Positions 1 to 10,659 of a stretch of DNA of 64,000 bases are shown here, piece by piece. Origin of the DNA: Casuarius casuarius (taxonomy: Eukaryota > Chordata > Aves > Casuariiformes > Casuariidae). Every line of letters starts with the position of its first letter. The first letter of the stretch is position 1. Under the pieces are notes generated by a model. That model searched no databases. It was not told the DNA's origin and saw only the letters and a list, made by a program, of their open reading frames with translations. The translations under genes were made by a program, and so were the position numbers. The DNA is taken from NCBI GenBank assembly GCA_003342895.1, contig PTFA01000192.1, positions 1,468,581 through 1,532,580 of the forward strand, written 5' to 3'.

Positions 1-915
1 GGTGAAAGGAAACAGTTTTGCAGAGGCTTCTACTAGTGTTGAGTATCATAGCTTTAACCAAGTTGGGGGGATAGGGATGTTAAACTGTAAACAAAATTTT
101 GTTCAAAGAGTTGCATGACCTTTAATCTCAGCATAAATGCTCCAGTCCTGGCCAATAATTCATACACACACTGGTTCATTTTCAGCACTGAAAGCACAAA
201 GCAGGCATCTTCCCCTGCCAAAATAGTGGGGGAAAAAGTGTAAAAAAAAGACTGTTCGGTTAAAAGAATAGAATATTATTCAAAATATTTTCCTAATTGC
301 CTTTTTTCCATTAAAAAAACACATGTTAACATTGTTTTGCTGGAAAGGGAGATATTTAAAATAGCTTCAAATAATGTTAATGAAGCATTGTTTTAATATT
401 GCCTCTGGGAAAAAAAAGCAAAATACTATTATAACTTGTTCTTTCTGTAAGAGTAACTGCCATCATATTGGTAATTTTTCCCCTTTAGCTGTGGGCTGAC
501 AACCTTCTCTTTTCCCTGTTTTCTTTCAACAGTATTATGTGAGCACAACAGCACAACTAATTGAACTTCTGCTAAGTACTTGCCTATAATATGCATGATC
601 TTCTCCTGTTACTTTTGCAACAGTATGTCTTTCCCAGTTATGGCATATAAAAATAGGTAATGTCAAAATAAGCCTATAGTATTAGCGATAGTTATAGATG
701 TGGACATGTCTGGGACTTCAAGCTCAGATCCTGAACACTAACAGTCATTAAAGATATTTTTGCAAGTTTTTGTAAAGCAGGAATGTTAGCACTAATCGCC
801 TGGCCAATGTACAAGTTTGAAAATTACATTTGACATTATGTCCTTAATTTCCTCCTGCTATTTCATTTAGTTCTAGTATTCATTACTTCTTTTTTTTCCT
901 TAAATTGCTTTTATG

Positions 916-921
916 TTTATT
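916..921 (-). terminator. Candidate distal polyadenylation signal (AATAAA)
   Basis: The plus strand reads TTTATT, giving AATAAA on the minus strand about 660 bases past the stop codon at 1578-1580. Such hexamers are common by chance in AT-rich DNA, so this is only a candidate distal cleavage site. Confidence 0.25.
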
Positions 922-1408
922 CTCTACTGTTAAAGGTGACCTAGAAAGGAAAAAATAATTGGGTTGAAATCTGCTCTTCTCTATTTTAAATACAAATCCC
1001 TTTTTCCTATCCCTGTTCTTACAGCTCCCGGGCATACAAAGTCTTAGTTTCTTTTTCTCTTCCCTGTTCCCTGAAAAAACTATATGAAGGATGCAGAAGA
1101 ATGGTTGAGAAATCTTTTCACTTAATTGAAGGTATAGGAAATGCTGAATCCTTAGCAAATCTCTTTTCTGGAAGTAATTATTGGGATAAATACTTTTAAA
1201 TAAGGATAATCGCTATTTTAAAAAGTATCAAAATGTTTCCAGATACTCATATTTTATCTCTTTGGTATTTTGATGTCATTCTTNCTGAATCTTTACTAAA
1301 GTCTTCTAGGAAAAGGATAGATAAAAATTCAACTTCCCAGGGAAAGAAGTAAGCAAGAGAATAACCTAATCAGGCTGTCTTTATATATAACAAGAGAACA
1401 TAAATTCT

Positions 1409-1414
1409 TTTATT
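1409..1414 (-). terminator. Candidate proximal polyadenylation signal (AATAAA)
   Basis: The minus strand reads AATAAA about 165 bases downstream of the stop codon of the terminal exon. The position suits a short 3' UTR, but no cleavage site can be confirmed from sequence. Confidence 0.3.
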
Positions 1415-1577
1415 ACTCTTTTACAAATCATCTTTTCAACAACTGCCATCTTCCTTTCTTCAGTGCTAGCTGCATTTCAGAGGTGGATGAAGTACAGCAT
1501 TGTATCATTTGTTAAACACCATGTTTCATACCAAACTACTTAAGCATAACATACAACAAAGAGCATCAGCATATACT

Positions 1578-1675
1578 TTACTGTGGCTTTCCAAAAGGTA
1601 ACCCATCTCTATTAGTAATGCAGACACCTAAATAGATAATTTCTGTGCCCTCTGGATAGCTGCTGCTTAAAATAT
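1578..1675 (-). CDS. Terminal coding exon of an unrecognised minus-strand gene
   Basis: Read on the minus strand, a long pyrimidine tract ending TTCTGCCTCAG at 1676-1686 is followed by an exon starting in phase 1 (two bases complete the incoming codon). It then encodes 31 residues and the stop TAA at 1578-1580. The peptide includes ILSSSYPEGTEIIYLG and then VCITNRDGLPFGKPQ, with a mixed hydrophobic and polar composition unlike the neighbouring AT-rich chance frames. The strong acceptor, open frame and stop make a last exon the simplest reading. I do not recognise the protein family and propose no function. The gene would run leftward, probably from the CpG island at 4.8-7.0 kb. Upstream exons were not found with confidence; the candidate at 2916-2969 does not give the required phase in its best-looking frame. 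Confidence 0.6.
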
Positions 1676-4600
1676 CTGAGGCAGAAAAAAAGACAGTGTT
1701 AGCACAGAGTATTTTTTTCAATATCAGTAGCTTTTACGTGACTGACTATTCAGAGTTCATTCGGGTACAATAATTTTTAAAACCTAGGAAGTCTATAAAA
1801 GAGGTTATGGCTCTGCTGGAAATAGACATTAAACCAAGTGTCAGCTCTAAAAAGAACTGACTTTCAATTCCCAAATATCAAAGCTGCTCCTAGTGTTTTG
1901 GCTCTTCACATTTCTGCATTTAGGGTTGTCCCAAGCTAGCAGCACTCCCTGTTTGTTTTGAAAAGTCCCTTTACACAGCCTGCTCCTAAACTGTGTCTCT
2001 GTCACATGCAGTATTATTTGTCTCTCTGGTATCAAAACTACATTTAATTTTTAAAGAGATTTTTAAAAGGGAGAGGCCAAGCATTTTCACAGCATAAGGA
2101 GGAGTGATCAAAACAGTCAAAAGGCTATGAGATCGACCCCAACACTAAAGGATCCCTCTCCACCTCCCTCAGGCTACAGTCAATGTGGGGCTTGGTATGT
2201 TAAGGCATTAGCAGGCAGTGTCCCAGCCTACTTTTGCAGAAGCCAAAAAGAGCACATCTATGTACTGCAGTGATCTCTTTCCCCTGTGGCTTCAATGGTC
2301 TTTCACATCATTTACCCACCACAGAGCAAAGATCTTTCAAAAGTTCTCACCCCAAGAAGTCCAACCTTTCCCAGCACCCAGAAATGCACCACAGCAATAG
2401 CGTAACACTGACATCCAGTGGATAAAAATACGCAGTTTCACTAGCCAACTTTATCCCATTTTCTGGGCAACAAGGCTGATAGGCGAGGTGTGAAAAAATA
2501 GCAAGAACTATTTTTTTCTTAAGTGTCTGGACTTTTTGAGACCCAGAAACTAGCCTGAGAGTTGTGATCTCCCCAAATCCACTAGTGAACCTGGGTGGGA
2601 ACGTCTGAGTCTTCCATTATTATTTCACACAAACCAATACAATCTACTCCCTTACTACAGTTCTCATTTGTTCTATAGAGTGAAACTACAGGCACAAAAG
2701 AGCATGGTATCTTTTGCTACACTGCTAAATGAAAGTTCTGGCTTCCCAGGCTTATGCAAAATAACCCTGCACAGCTTCACTCCACTTTCCATGTAACGCC
2801 GTGAGCACAGCTGCAAAAACCCTGAGCAAAGCATATGAAGGAAAAACTTGCAAAAGTATACCAATGAGGGGAATTGGAATTTAAGCAGTGATTTATTTAT
2901 TTATTTTTTACTTACGGCAAAGACAAGGTCGGTATCTTGGGCAAATCCTTCTCTCCAAGTGAGTGCAACCTATATGCACTGTATGCTAGTGATTTCTGCT
3001 CACACCAAGAAAAACGTACATGGGAACAGAAGACACAGTCACTTTCTGCTCAGTGAATAAACACTGAGAAATAGAGGAGACACCAATACACTCCCAATTT
3101 ATACTACTATTTCATGTTGATTTATATTGTGCCCTTTGCATGCTTAAAAGCACTGCAGTAGCAGATATATATACCCAGTATGAAGCCTCCTCCATCTTAA
3201 GGGGGCTTTTTTCCCCCACTGATCAATGAAAAAATCCAACTACCATTACTGAGTGGGGAAGCCTTCAAAAGATTCAAGACTGTTTGCTGAGTCATATAGT
3301 ATAGGTTCACATGGATTTTGTGTGCTTGTTCCTCTAACAGGTCCTTTCAGTCATTCTATAGCTGAAATACACATACAAAAAAATATGGTGTGGCTTTATG
3401 GGGGGAGGGCAAGCACAAAACGGGACTCTGTCTTTGTACTGTCACATCATCTCCCATTTCCAACGTTCTTTTTCCATGACGGCAGTATACATTGTTTTTG
3501 CTGTGCTCACAGCCATTCCTCCTAGTGATGACTAACTCGTGAAAGGCTCTACGGCTTTTCCAAGGCAGACTATTTTCACTGAACACCCAAAGGCCTACTC
3601 AGCAGCATGACAGGGTCATCCCATCTTTATAGTTCTCTGTTCAGCACCAAAATGGTATTTCCAGCTGCCCCCAAATTCTGATCAGGTTGTAACAGAATTG
3701 TCCAGACAAGATCAAACAAAAACATTGCACTGGCACACAGCCCTGGGTGAGGTCAGGATGTCACCATCATTAAGATACCAGCACTCTTCAAAAAGAGAGA
3801 GAAACTGGAGAACTAGAATAGGGAGAATGAGAATGAGCTATTCAGCACATAAATTTGGCACAAGCAAGGGTGCCTGCTCTCTCTCCTCTAGCTTACACAC
3901 CCTCCACATACTTCCACTGTTCCATGTACTCCTCTCAGCACTTTGTATCTGTTCAGAGATTTACACGCTTCTTTGCCCATGCTCTTTTGCTCTGCCAATC
4001 CTGAACAAATCCTAAGCCCTTGTCTCTTGTGGCTCCTGCTTACACATCTCCATGTTTTCCCTTCCCTTTCCGATATCAAGCAGCACTGCGCCATGCCCGC
4101 TCTCAATGCCTTCCCAGCCCCATGCTGCAGCCGTGTTGCACCTCACCCCTGCTCTGTGCTCCCTCCAGGGCAGGTGTCCCCAGGCCAGCACCTGCCTTGG
4201 TCCCTCACTGCCCCATCTCTGCAGCCCTACNTCTGGGTCAGCCCACTCAATGTATACCAAAGCCAGCATTTATTTTTAATACTTAAATTTATAAGTGATA
4301 CTGTAACCACTGTAAAATCACTTTTCCCAGGTTTTCAAGATTGCTATTCACAGCTTCCCTCTGAAAATTATGAAAGTCATTTTCATTCCATACAACCTGC
4401 ACAACAAAATGACTATAGATAGTCAGGACCAAACTGTCTGGAGTGCCTCATGGCCTAAAAAGCCTCAGGCTTTGTTCCAAAAGAAACCGCAGCCTGTTTT
4501 CAAAGCACGAAGGGCAAAACACTGCTTTATGGAAATTAATGGCCAAGCTTGTATCAGCCCTAACAAAATGCAGATTCCATCTGTAAATTTAAAACACATG

Positions 4601-4799
4601 GTAGCTGGGAAATCAGGTGAACCCAGGCTGTTGACTGCTCCAAGGCCACCTAAAACAGGCCTCAGTAGCTCAGGGCAAACCCAGAAGAAACAAGAACGCC
4701 AGCAGGACCATAAAGAGACAGACCATAAAAACACCCACGCTGTGTCCACCACGCTGTGTTCTTGTGTGTGTACGTACAGATGTGGCCAGACACACAGAC
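1676..4799 (-). other. Probable intronic region of the minus-strand gene
   Basis: This region lies between the minus terminal exon and the CpG island. Apart from the weak exon candidate at 2916-2969 I see no convincing splice-bounded frame on either strand. Several open frames of 60-160 codons occur (for example plus 3943-4422 and plus 4370-4858), but they lack splice context and look like chance. Base composition becomes richer in C and G from about 4000 toward the island. No interspersed repeat was recognised. Confidence 0.4.
2916..2969 (-). CDS. Weak candidate internal exon, minus strand
   Basis: On the minus strand a good donor, GCC followed by GTAAGT, sits at 2915. The sequence before it is open in three frames. 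The most protein-like reading is VALTWREGFAQDTDLVFA, ending in phase 0. The upstream acceptor (an AG within GCATATAG) has no clear pyrimidine tract, so the left boundary of the exon on the transcript is uncertain. The terminal exon at 1578-1675 needs an incoming phase of 1, which this frame does not supply. Either another exon lies between, a different frame is used, or the candidate is false. Confidence 0.25.
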
Positions 4800-4935
4800 A
4801 GAGGCACCCGGCAGGGGGGAAAAGGGGAAAGACCGAGCTGCCGCCATGCCGGTTGTGACTGATCGCCCCGCGCGCAGCCTTTCCCTCCCCTCGCAACGGG
4901 CGCTGCAGAGCCTCGCGGGCCCCACGGCGCCCTGT

Positions 4936-4962
4936 CACGTGCGCCCCTGCCCAGGCCACGTG
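4936..4962. promoter_or_regulatory. Paired CACGTG E-boxes
   Basis: Two palindromic CACGTG motifs start at 4936 and 4957, in contexts TCACGTGC and CCACGTGG. They are 21 bp apart start to start, close to two helical turns. CACGTG is the core bound by bHLH-zipper factors of the USF, MYC/MAX and MiT/TFE families. The pair lies at the left edge of the CpG island, nearer the presumed minus-strand promoter. Which factor binds cannot be told from the motif. Confidence 0.5.
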
Positions 4963-5074
4963 GGGCCGGACACGCAGCGCAGCGCCAACAACCGCCTGCG
5001 CCACTTCAGACGGCCCGGCACCGCCTTCCTCTCCCCGCCCTGCGTCTTAAGGACCAGATTGACAGACGAGTCAA

Positions 5075-6007
5075 CCAATCAAAGAACGACTGCGACAGCA
5101 GCCGCTCTCCTCCCCTACCCGCCCGCCGCTGCTGTTTCATCCGGCGGGTGACACGGCGGGCTGTTGCCAGTTGGCTGCGGAGGCGCCTGCCTGCTGCCAA
5201 TGGCCTTGCGAGCTCCACGATTGATGTCTTCCTTGCCCAATAAGGTCAGCCGTTTCTGGGCGGGCGTTCCCCTGAGGGGAGGGGCGGAGGCAGAGAAGTC
5301 GTTGCGGACGGTGCGGCGTGTGGCGTTGTTAGCGTTTCCCGGCCGAGGTCGGGGTGCGTCGCGTCTCCGGGCGGCGATAGGCGGCGATAGTCGGCGCTAT
5401 ATTCGTTAGCGCGTGCGCCCGTTACTCTGTCCCGCCCTTGAGGCTGGCAGATGAAGTGGACAGACTTAAGGACAAGTGACATACCGTCTCCTCCCGCCTC
5501 AGCGGAGGAGGGTCCGCGGACGGCGGCGAAAAAGCCGCCAAAGCCCGCAGCTCGGTGGGTGGGACTGCACGCGCGCTCTGCTGTGACAGGCACATAAAGT
5601 CACCAGTGGTTTGCGAGACTACAACCTGCCACCCAATCCGCGCTGTGGGAAGGCGGAGCAAGTAGGGGCGGGCAAGCGGGTGCCCCATTTAAGGGGCAAA
5701 TCTTACAGCCAACTGGCAGGAAGGAAGAAGGGGAAGGAGCCAGTGAGGGTTGCAAAGGGGGCAATGTCAAGATATGACAGTCAGCAAATGTAACCAATGA
5801 GTGCGGGGGCAGTGACGAGGCAGCCCAATTAGAGGAGCTGAGAGGCGGGGGTCCCCTTCTGATAGACAAGGGCCGTGGCTAATGGGCGGAGAGATCGCAG
5901 AGGCTCTTCCCAATGGGCAGCGTGCAAGGGCGGAAAGGGGAGAGGAGGGAGAAGACGAGCAGGCGACGTGCCCAATCAGTGCAGGGGTCGGTGCGGCGCC
6001 GTCCAAT
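5075..6007 (+). promoter_or_regulatory. Array of nine same-orientation CCAAT boxes
   Basis: CCAAT pentamers start at 5075, 5197, 5237, 5633, 5794, 5825, 5910, 5972 and 6003, and I found none on the opposite strand of this segment. Spacings in the right-hand cluster are 31 (5794 to 5825), 85, 62 and 31 bp. A degenerate CTAAT at 5879 lies 31 bp before 5910. CCAAT is the binding core of the trimeric factor NF-Y, and helically phased CCAAT pairs about 30 bp apart are known in cell-cycle promoters. GC boxes interleave with the sites. The direction and closeness to exon 1 suggest control of the plus-strand gene; that is inference. Confidence 0.65.
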
Positions 6008-6087
6008 AGGCGGTGCGAGGGGCGGTGCGGGGGAGTGTCTCGGTGTGTTTGGGTTCGTGCTCCTCGGGGGAGGGAGACGGCGGCGAG

Positions 6088-6692
6088 NNNNNNNNNNNNN
6101 NNNNNNNNNNNNNNNNNNNNNNNNNNNNNNNNNNNNNNNNNNNNNNNNNNNNNNNNNNNNNNNNNNNNNNNNNNNNNNNNNNNNNNNNNNNNNNNNNNNN
6201 NNNNNNNNNNNNNNNNNNNNNNNNNNNNNNNNNNNNNNNNNNNNNNNNNNNNNNNNNNNNNNNNNNNNNNNNNNNNNNNNNNNNNNNNNNNNNNNNNNNN
6301 NNNNNNNNNNNNNNNNNNNNNNNNNNNNNNNNNNNNNNNNNNNNNNNNNNNNNNNNNNNNNNNNNNNNNNNNNNNNNNNNNNNNNNNNNNNNNNNNNNNN
6401 NNNNNNNNNNNNNNNNNNNNNNNNNNNNNNNNNNNNNNNNNNNNNNNNNNNNNNNNNNNNNNNNNNNNNNNNNNNNNNNNNNNNNNNNNNNNNNNNNNNN
6501 NNNNNNNNNNNNNNNNNNNNNNNNNNNNNNNNNNNNNNNNNNNNNNNNNNNNNNNNNNNNNNNNNNNNNNNNNNNNNNNNNNNNNNNNNNNNNNNNNNNN
6601 NNNNNNNNNNNNNNNNNNNNNNNNNNNNNNNNNNNNNNNNNNNNNNNNNNNNNNNNNNNNNNNNNNNNNNNNNNNNNNNNNNNNNNNNNNNN
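6088..6692. other. Assembly gap of 605 N
   Basis: A continuous run of N interrupts the GC-richest part of the CpG island. It removes the likely transcription start and the 5' part of exon 1 of the plus-strand gene. Any open frame drawn across it is an artefact. GC-rich promoter DNA is often lost in assemblies; the true size is unknown unless the gap was sized. Confidence 0.99.
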
Positions 6693-6792
6693 GCCTGGCG
6701 CCGCGGCGCGCAGCCTTGTGCCCTCGGTGGCCTCCTGCTGCCGAGCCCGGCCTCCCTCCGGGCAAGAGCCGCCCACCCAGAGCGAGCAAAAT
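6693..6792 (+). other. 3' part of the first exon of the plus-strand gene
   Basis: GC-rich sequence from the gap to 6792 ends at a donor AAAAT followed by GTAAGA. It may be 5' UTR. However, all three frames are free of stops over these 100 bases, and the frame ending in phase 0 (33 codons, ending PPTQSEQN) would join in phase to the exon at 28765 and to that at 48153. The true start codon could therefore lie in the gap. The ATG at 6791 is followed at once by TAA, straddles the splice donor, and is not a start. Confidence 0.55.
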
Positions 6793-8999
6793 GTAAGACG
6801 GCGGGAGGACCCCGAGGAGCCTTTCTGTGGTTGGAGAAAAAAGTGATTTTGTGTAGTGTGGGGACAATCCTGAGGTTATGTCGATACCACTACAAACCGC
6901 ACTGGATGTGTTGAACATGATGCTAGTTAAAATGTGTGTATATGTGGGTGGGAGGAGTGACCGTGCTTAGAGGTGTGTCCCAGGCGCGCGCAAGAAAAAA
7001 AAGAAAGAAAAAAAGTTTCCCGAGCCCGTTTGTAGGAAAATAAGCGAATGTTTGTTTCGGGAGACGCTTCAGCAGTTTTGGATAACGCTGGCTGTAGCAT
7101 GGCATCTTGCACGCCCAAATTTTCTTTATGATACTGCATGTAGCAGAATCTAAATAGAACATAATTATTTTTAATAAAACCAGCTTTCAACAAAGTGTTT
7201 TCCTACCTAAAATAGACATGCTTAGTACTGTACCTAATACTTCATTTTTCCAAGTTTAACGTGGAAGATTTTTACTACGGACATTCTTTTATGTATCTCT
7301 GCATAGAGCTTGCAGGGTACTTTTGGAATTAACTAATTCATTTTTTTAATATATCTATAATTATTATTTTTAAGCATGACTTGTTAGGTTTCAGCGACTC
7401 AGTTTTTTATCCCTACAAAAACTGTGAATCTTGATTTTACTGAAGAGCAGTAGGTAGAACTTTGTGGTTTGTATAGCTCCATATTTGAAAGATATGATTT
7501 ACTTATTAGTCTTTAGCAATATTGCTACTCTGGTATATTGCATTTTAGTTTTTTGTACAAGTGTTGTACAGGAAACAGCTTTAATTCACAGAATTGTTAA
7601 ATAGGTACACAGATTCAACCNGCTTTGCAGTTAGTATGTCTACAGCACAATTGCTCAACAATTCTGTCGCCTTTTATAATGGTGGCTGTAATGAGACAGA
7701 TTTCTTGGGAATGTGCTTGCTGTTGAGAAGCTGAGTAAATGCTCTGATCTGCTTCATTACCAGAGATCCTGAACTAAAAAAGAGGGTCAGGTTTTTCTAC
7801 ACAATCTGCAGTTAGTGTAGTGACTGCAGTGTAGATTTACCTCGGAGAGTTGTTTGTAAGGGTGGCTTTTTGCTTGTGTTTGGTAACTCAATTGCAGGTA
7901 AAGCTAGTCAATCCTGCAGTAAAGAAGTGACTCTGCAAAAGTTTGAGATTGGGGAAGGAGGAGTGGAACCCCCTTGAGGTAGCAAGTGTGTCAGCTTTCC
8001 TGCTGTAAAGTTCTGGGGCAACAAGGTACAAGCAGATCTTATTTCGTAGAAGCTAGGCAAGATTAGCGTTATACTTTTTACTTTCACCTTGCCCAGATGT
8101 ATTGTGCATAAAAGTTCTATTTGTGAATATACAGTTTTATGTAAAACGATGTAAACATGTACAATATTAGCTCACAGTTGTCTATGCTAATTAGTAAAAT
8201 TCTGATGTGCATACTTTTTTTGTGAATTCAGCCGTGGTTTCTGTTTCTTCATAACGTTCTGGTTCAGATGCTTAGTAAAGAGAGTAACTTCAGTCCATAA
8301 AGTGGAAAGACTGAGAACAACTGCAACGTTAGTTATAAAACAGTCTGGGTATCTTGATTAAGCAGCTGTATGTATTGGTGCCTTGCTGCAGTTTTTATAT
8401 GGCTGTAAATTTGTCTAGAAATCTAAGCTTTCATTTATAAATGAGGTTTTGCTGTCTCAAGTATTTTGGAAAAAAGTCTTGAAGGTGTGAATCAGAAAAG
8501 TGTTGTCTACCTGAGTTTGTATGATTGTGCGTTCTCATGAAATCACTGAGGTAGAATGCGTGTCACAGCTTTGCTTGGTGATGTGTATTTGATCATTAAA
8601 ACTTCATATAGTATATAGCTCACTGGTGTGGGAGAATGACTTGAAGAGTAGAGAGCTTCAGGAAGAAATGATAAATAGTTCTGAGATATTATATTTTACC
8701 TTTGATTTGCTTCCTTTCATAGGAAGTAGAAAAGTGGAAATAGATTTGTTATGCAGAAGTAACGTATAGTATACATCATGTATGGAGATAGTTGCATCCA
8801 AAATGATGGAATGAATTAGAGGACCGCCATAGAGTAAGTCATTTGAAAATATGTTTAAATGGTTTTTGTTATTTCGGAGGTTGATTTCCCCCATCAAAAA
8901 TTAGTGTCTCTACTCACAGAAGAGCGTGGATTTCCAGTTAAGCTGTATTAACTGGAGATCATAAAATAAGCCTAAAACACAAGTCCTCTTCAAATTCTT

Positions 9000-9021
9000 A
9001 AAAAAAAAAAAAAAAAAAAAA
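9000..9021 (+). repeat. Poly-A tract
   Basis: An uninterrupted run of 22 A lies in intron 1. No element body was recognised upstream of it, so it may be the tail of a decayed retrocopy or a simple mononucleotide repeat. Confidence 0.85.
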
Positions 9022-10597
9022 GCTTAGTTATTGACTTGAATGAATTTATTAATAGTTAGTCTGCATAATGGTTCAGTTACTTTATTCTGCATTTTCTGCA
9101 GGATGCAAAGGTTCTTGTCCTAGTCACTTTTTGTTACTATCTTTTTTTTCCCCCACAATGTCTTTTTGTACATAGATACTGTCTGGTTTGTGCAATAGTA
9201 TTAGTAATGATTACGAGTCATTCTCTGTCTTCTTTGTCCTGACTTCTCTCAGTAATTGCTCTCTAGTGCTATTAGATTCACAAATTCTGCAGTACATCCA
9301 CAATTCTTTATTATTTCATTTTCCCACTTAACGTTTTTCTACAAGTAATTTCTGGATCAGTATATCTGTTATTGAGAAGAATTGGTGGTGTTTGTCTTAT
9401 GATATATTAACCATATTTAATGCATAGTTAAGAGATGGATCTGATACCACCAAGTGTATATCATTGGTTTTCTTTTAACATGAAAGTTTTCTGTGCTCTC
9501 CTCAGTGCTTATAATGTGTGTGCCTGAATTATCTTTGGAACTGCTTGTAATGATTTTTGTTGTGCTTTCAGAAATAACACTTGTGAAGTGTTGTGTTATC
9601 TTGGGAAAAAATAGCAAGATGTCAGTTTTCAGTTGTAATAGGAAGGACTTACCACAGATTTGTGGAATTAACCACTAAGAACATACATTTCTAATGGTTT
9701 AACCAACAAAAAATGAGGTTACAATAGAATAAGACTTCTATATTCTTGCAGATAGTCTTCCTTATCTTAATGTTTATTGTCTTTCTCTCTTTTCAGATAA
9801 AATACATATGCTAAGGTTGCTCTTTTGGCACATAGTATATGGAATAGGGACTGAAGAATCACTATTAATTTGTTCTGAATCCAAACTAAACTTTTTGCTG
9901 CCATCTGCTAATAGAAGTAGGGGCACTTTTGGTACTTGATCAGCTGTCACTGTCAGACAAGGAGCTGCCAGTTGGTATTTCTGCTTGCAAGTTGACTAGC
10001 GTAATAGTAATCAGAATATTCTGGCTTCTGTTTGCTGTTGTTTTCAGTGGATAGAAAAGCGCTCTCTCATACTTCTTTACATTTCGCCACTTTACTGTTC
10101 ATATCTCCTTTGCGCTGCATAAAAACAATGAAAGCATTTTTTGTTACTTGTTCTTCAGGGAAGTAAATATGCTTTGCTGCAAACATCTTGTGTATTTCTT
10201 TTCCTGTGGAGCAGTAGACAATGAGTATATTAAAAAAAATTTCACTTTGCATTTTTATAGCAGTAAGAAGGGAAGAGTGTTTTTGCACTTAATATGATTT
10301 GCATGTTGTAGGGGAATGTTCTGAGGTTTTTAAGTTTTCATCAGTGTAAGGGTTGTGGTTGGAGTTTGGATACGCTGTATGTTTACCATGTAGTGAGCTA
10401 TGGAGATGACCTTTTCCAGTTTCAGCAAGTCAGTACAGATTGCATTTCTGGGCCTTGCCAGCTTTAGTAGTTCTGAAATCAGATATCTTGCATGTATTTC
10501 CCGATTTAATGTCTGTGGATTAGAGAAAACATAATGGTTCCTCCGTGAAAAATGTGGAAAAATTGGTGCTTCATCTGAAACTTTCGCTGTTTTGATT

Positions 10598-10659
10598 CTC
10601 TTTTTTTTTTCTTTTTTTCTTTTTTTCTTTTTTTTCTTTTCTTTTTTTTTTCTTTTTTT
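10598..10659 (+). repeat. T-rich polypyrimidine tract
   Basis: About 60 bases made almost only of T with regularly interspersed single C. It is low-complexity sequence and is not followed by an AG with a plausible exon. Confidence 0.85.

Larger units (their letters stand above)
1..1577 (-). other. Probable 3' UTR and downstream flank of the minus-strand gene
   Basis: This AT-rich stretch lies beyond the stop codon of the minus-strand terminal exon. I see no open frame with coding character: the 91-residue minus frame at 883-1158 is lysine- and phenylalanine-rich and looks like chance translation of AT-rich DNA. It contains candidate polyadenylation signals on the minus strand, listed separately. 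No interspersed repeat was recognised. How much is transcribed UTR and how much is intergenic cannot be told from sequence alone. Confidence 0.45.
4800..6980. promoter_or_regulatory. CpG island, probable bidirectional promoter
   Basis: GC content and CpG frequency rise sharply here compared with the surrounding AT-rich DNA. The segment holds many GC boxes of the GGGCGG type (for example near 5257, 5280, 5663, 5882 and 6019), nine CCAAT boxes and two CACGTG E-boxes. No canonical TATA box is obvious. A plus-strand exon ends inside it at 6792, and a minus-strand gene ends to its left, so it could drive both. CpG-island promoters of this kind usually serve widely expressed genes. The central 605 bases are unsequenced. 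Transcription start sites cannot be placed. Confidence 0.8.

Noticed and set aside
1847..2035. Minus 62-codon frame near the last exon of the minus gene
   Set aside because: No convincing acceptor and donor pair bounds it, and it does not supply the phase needed by 1578-1675.
3943..4858. Plus-strand frames of 159 and 162 codons left of the island
   Set aside because: One crosses an ambiguous base, both lack splice or promoter context, and the composition looks like translated non-coding DNA.
4465..5004. Minus-strand 179-codon open frame at the left edge of the CpG island
   Set aside because: GC-rich and CpG-rich DNA lacks stops by composition. No splice context fits, and the right part crosses the E-box pair. 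The peptide has no recognised pattern.
6791..6796. ATG immediately after exon 1 sequence
   Set aside because: It reads ATG TAA and overlaps the splice donor GTAAGA, so it cannot start a protein.
5767..6918. Long open frames (up to 383 codons) spanning the N run on both strands
   Set aside because: About 200 codons of each are unknown bases; openness across N has no meaning.
9493..9678. Hydrophobic 61-codon plus frame in intron 1
   Set aside because: No splice sites at its edges, and AT-rich DNA gives such Val/Leu/Ile frames by chance.
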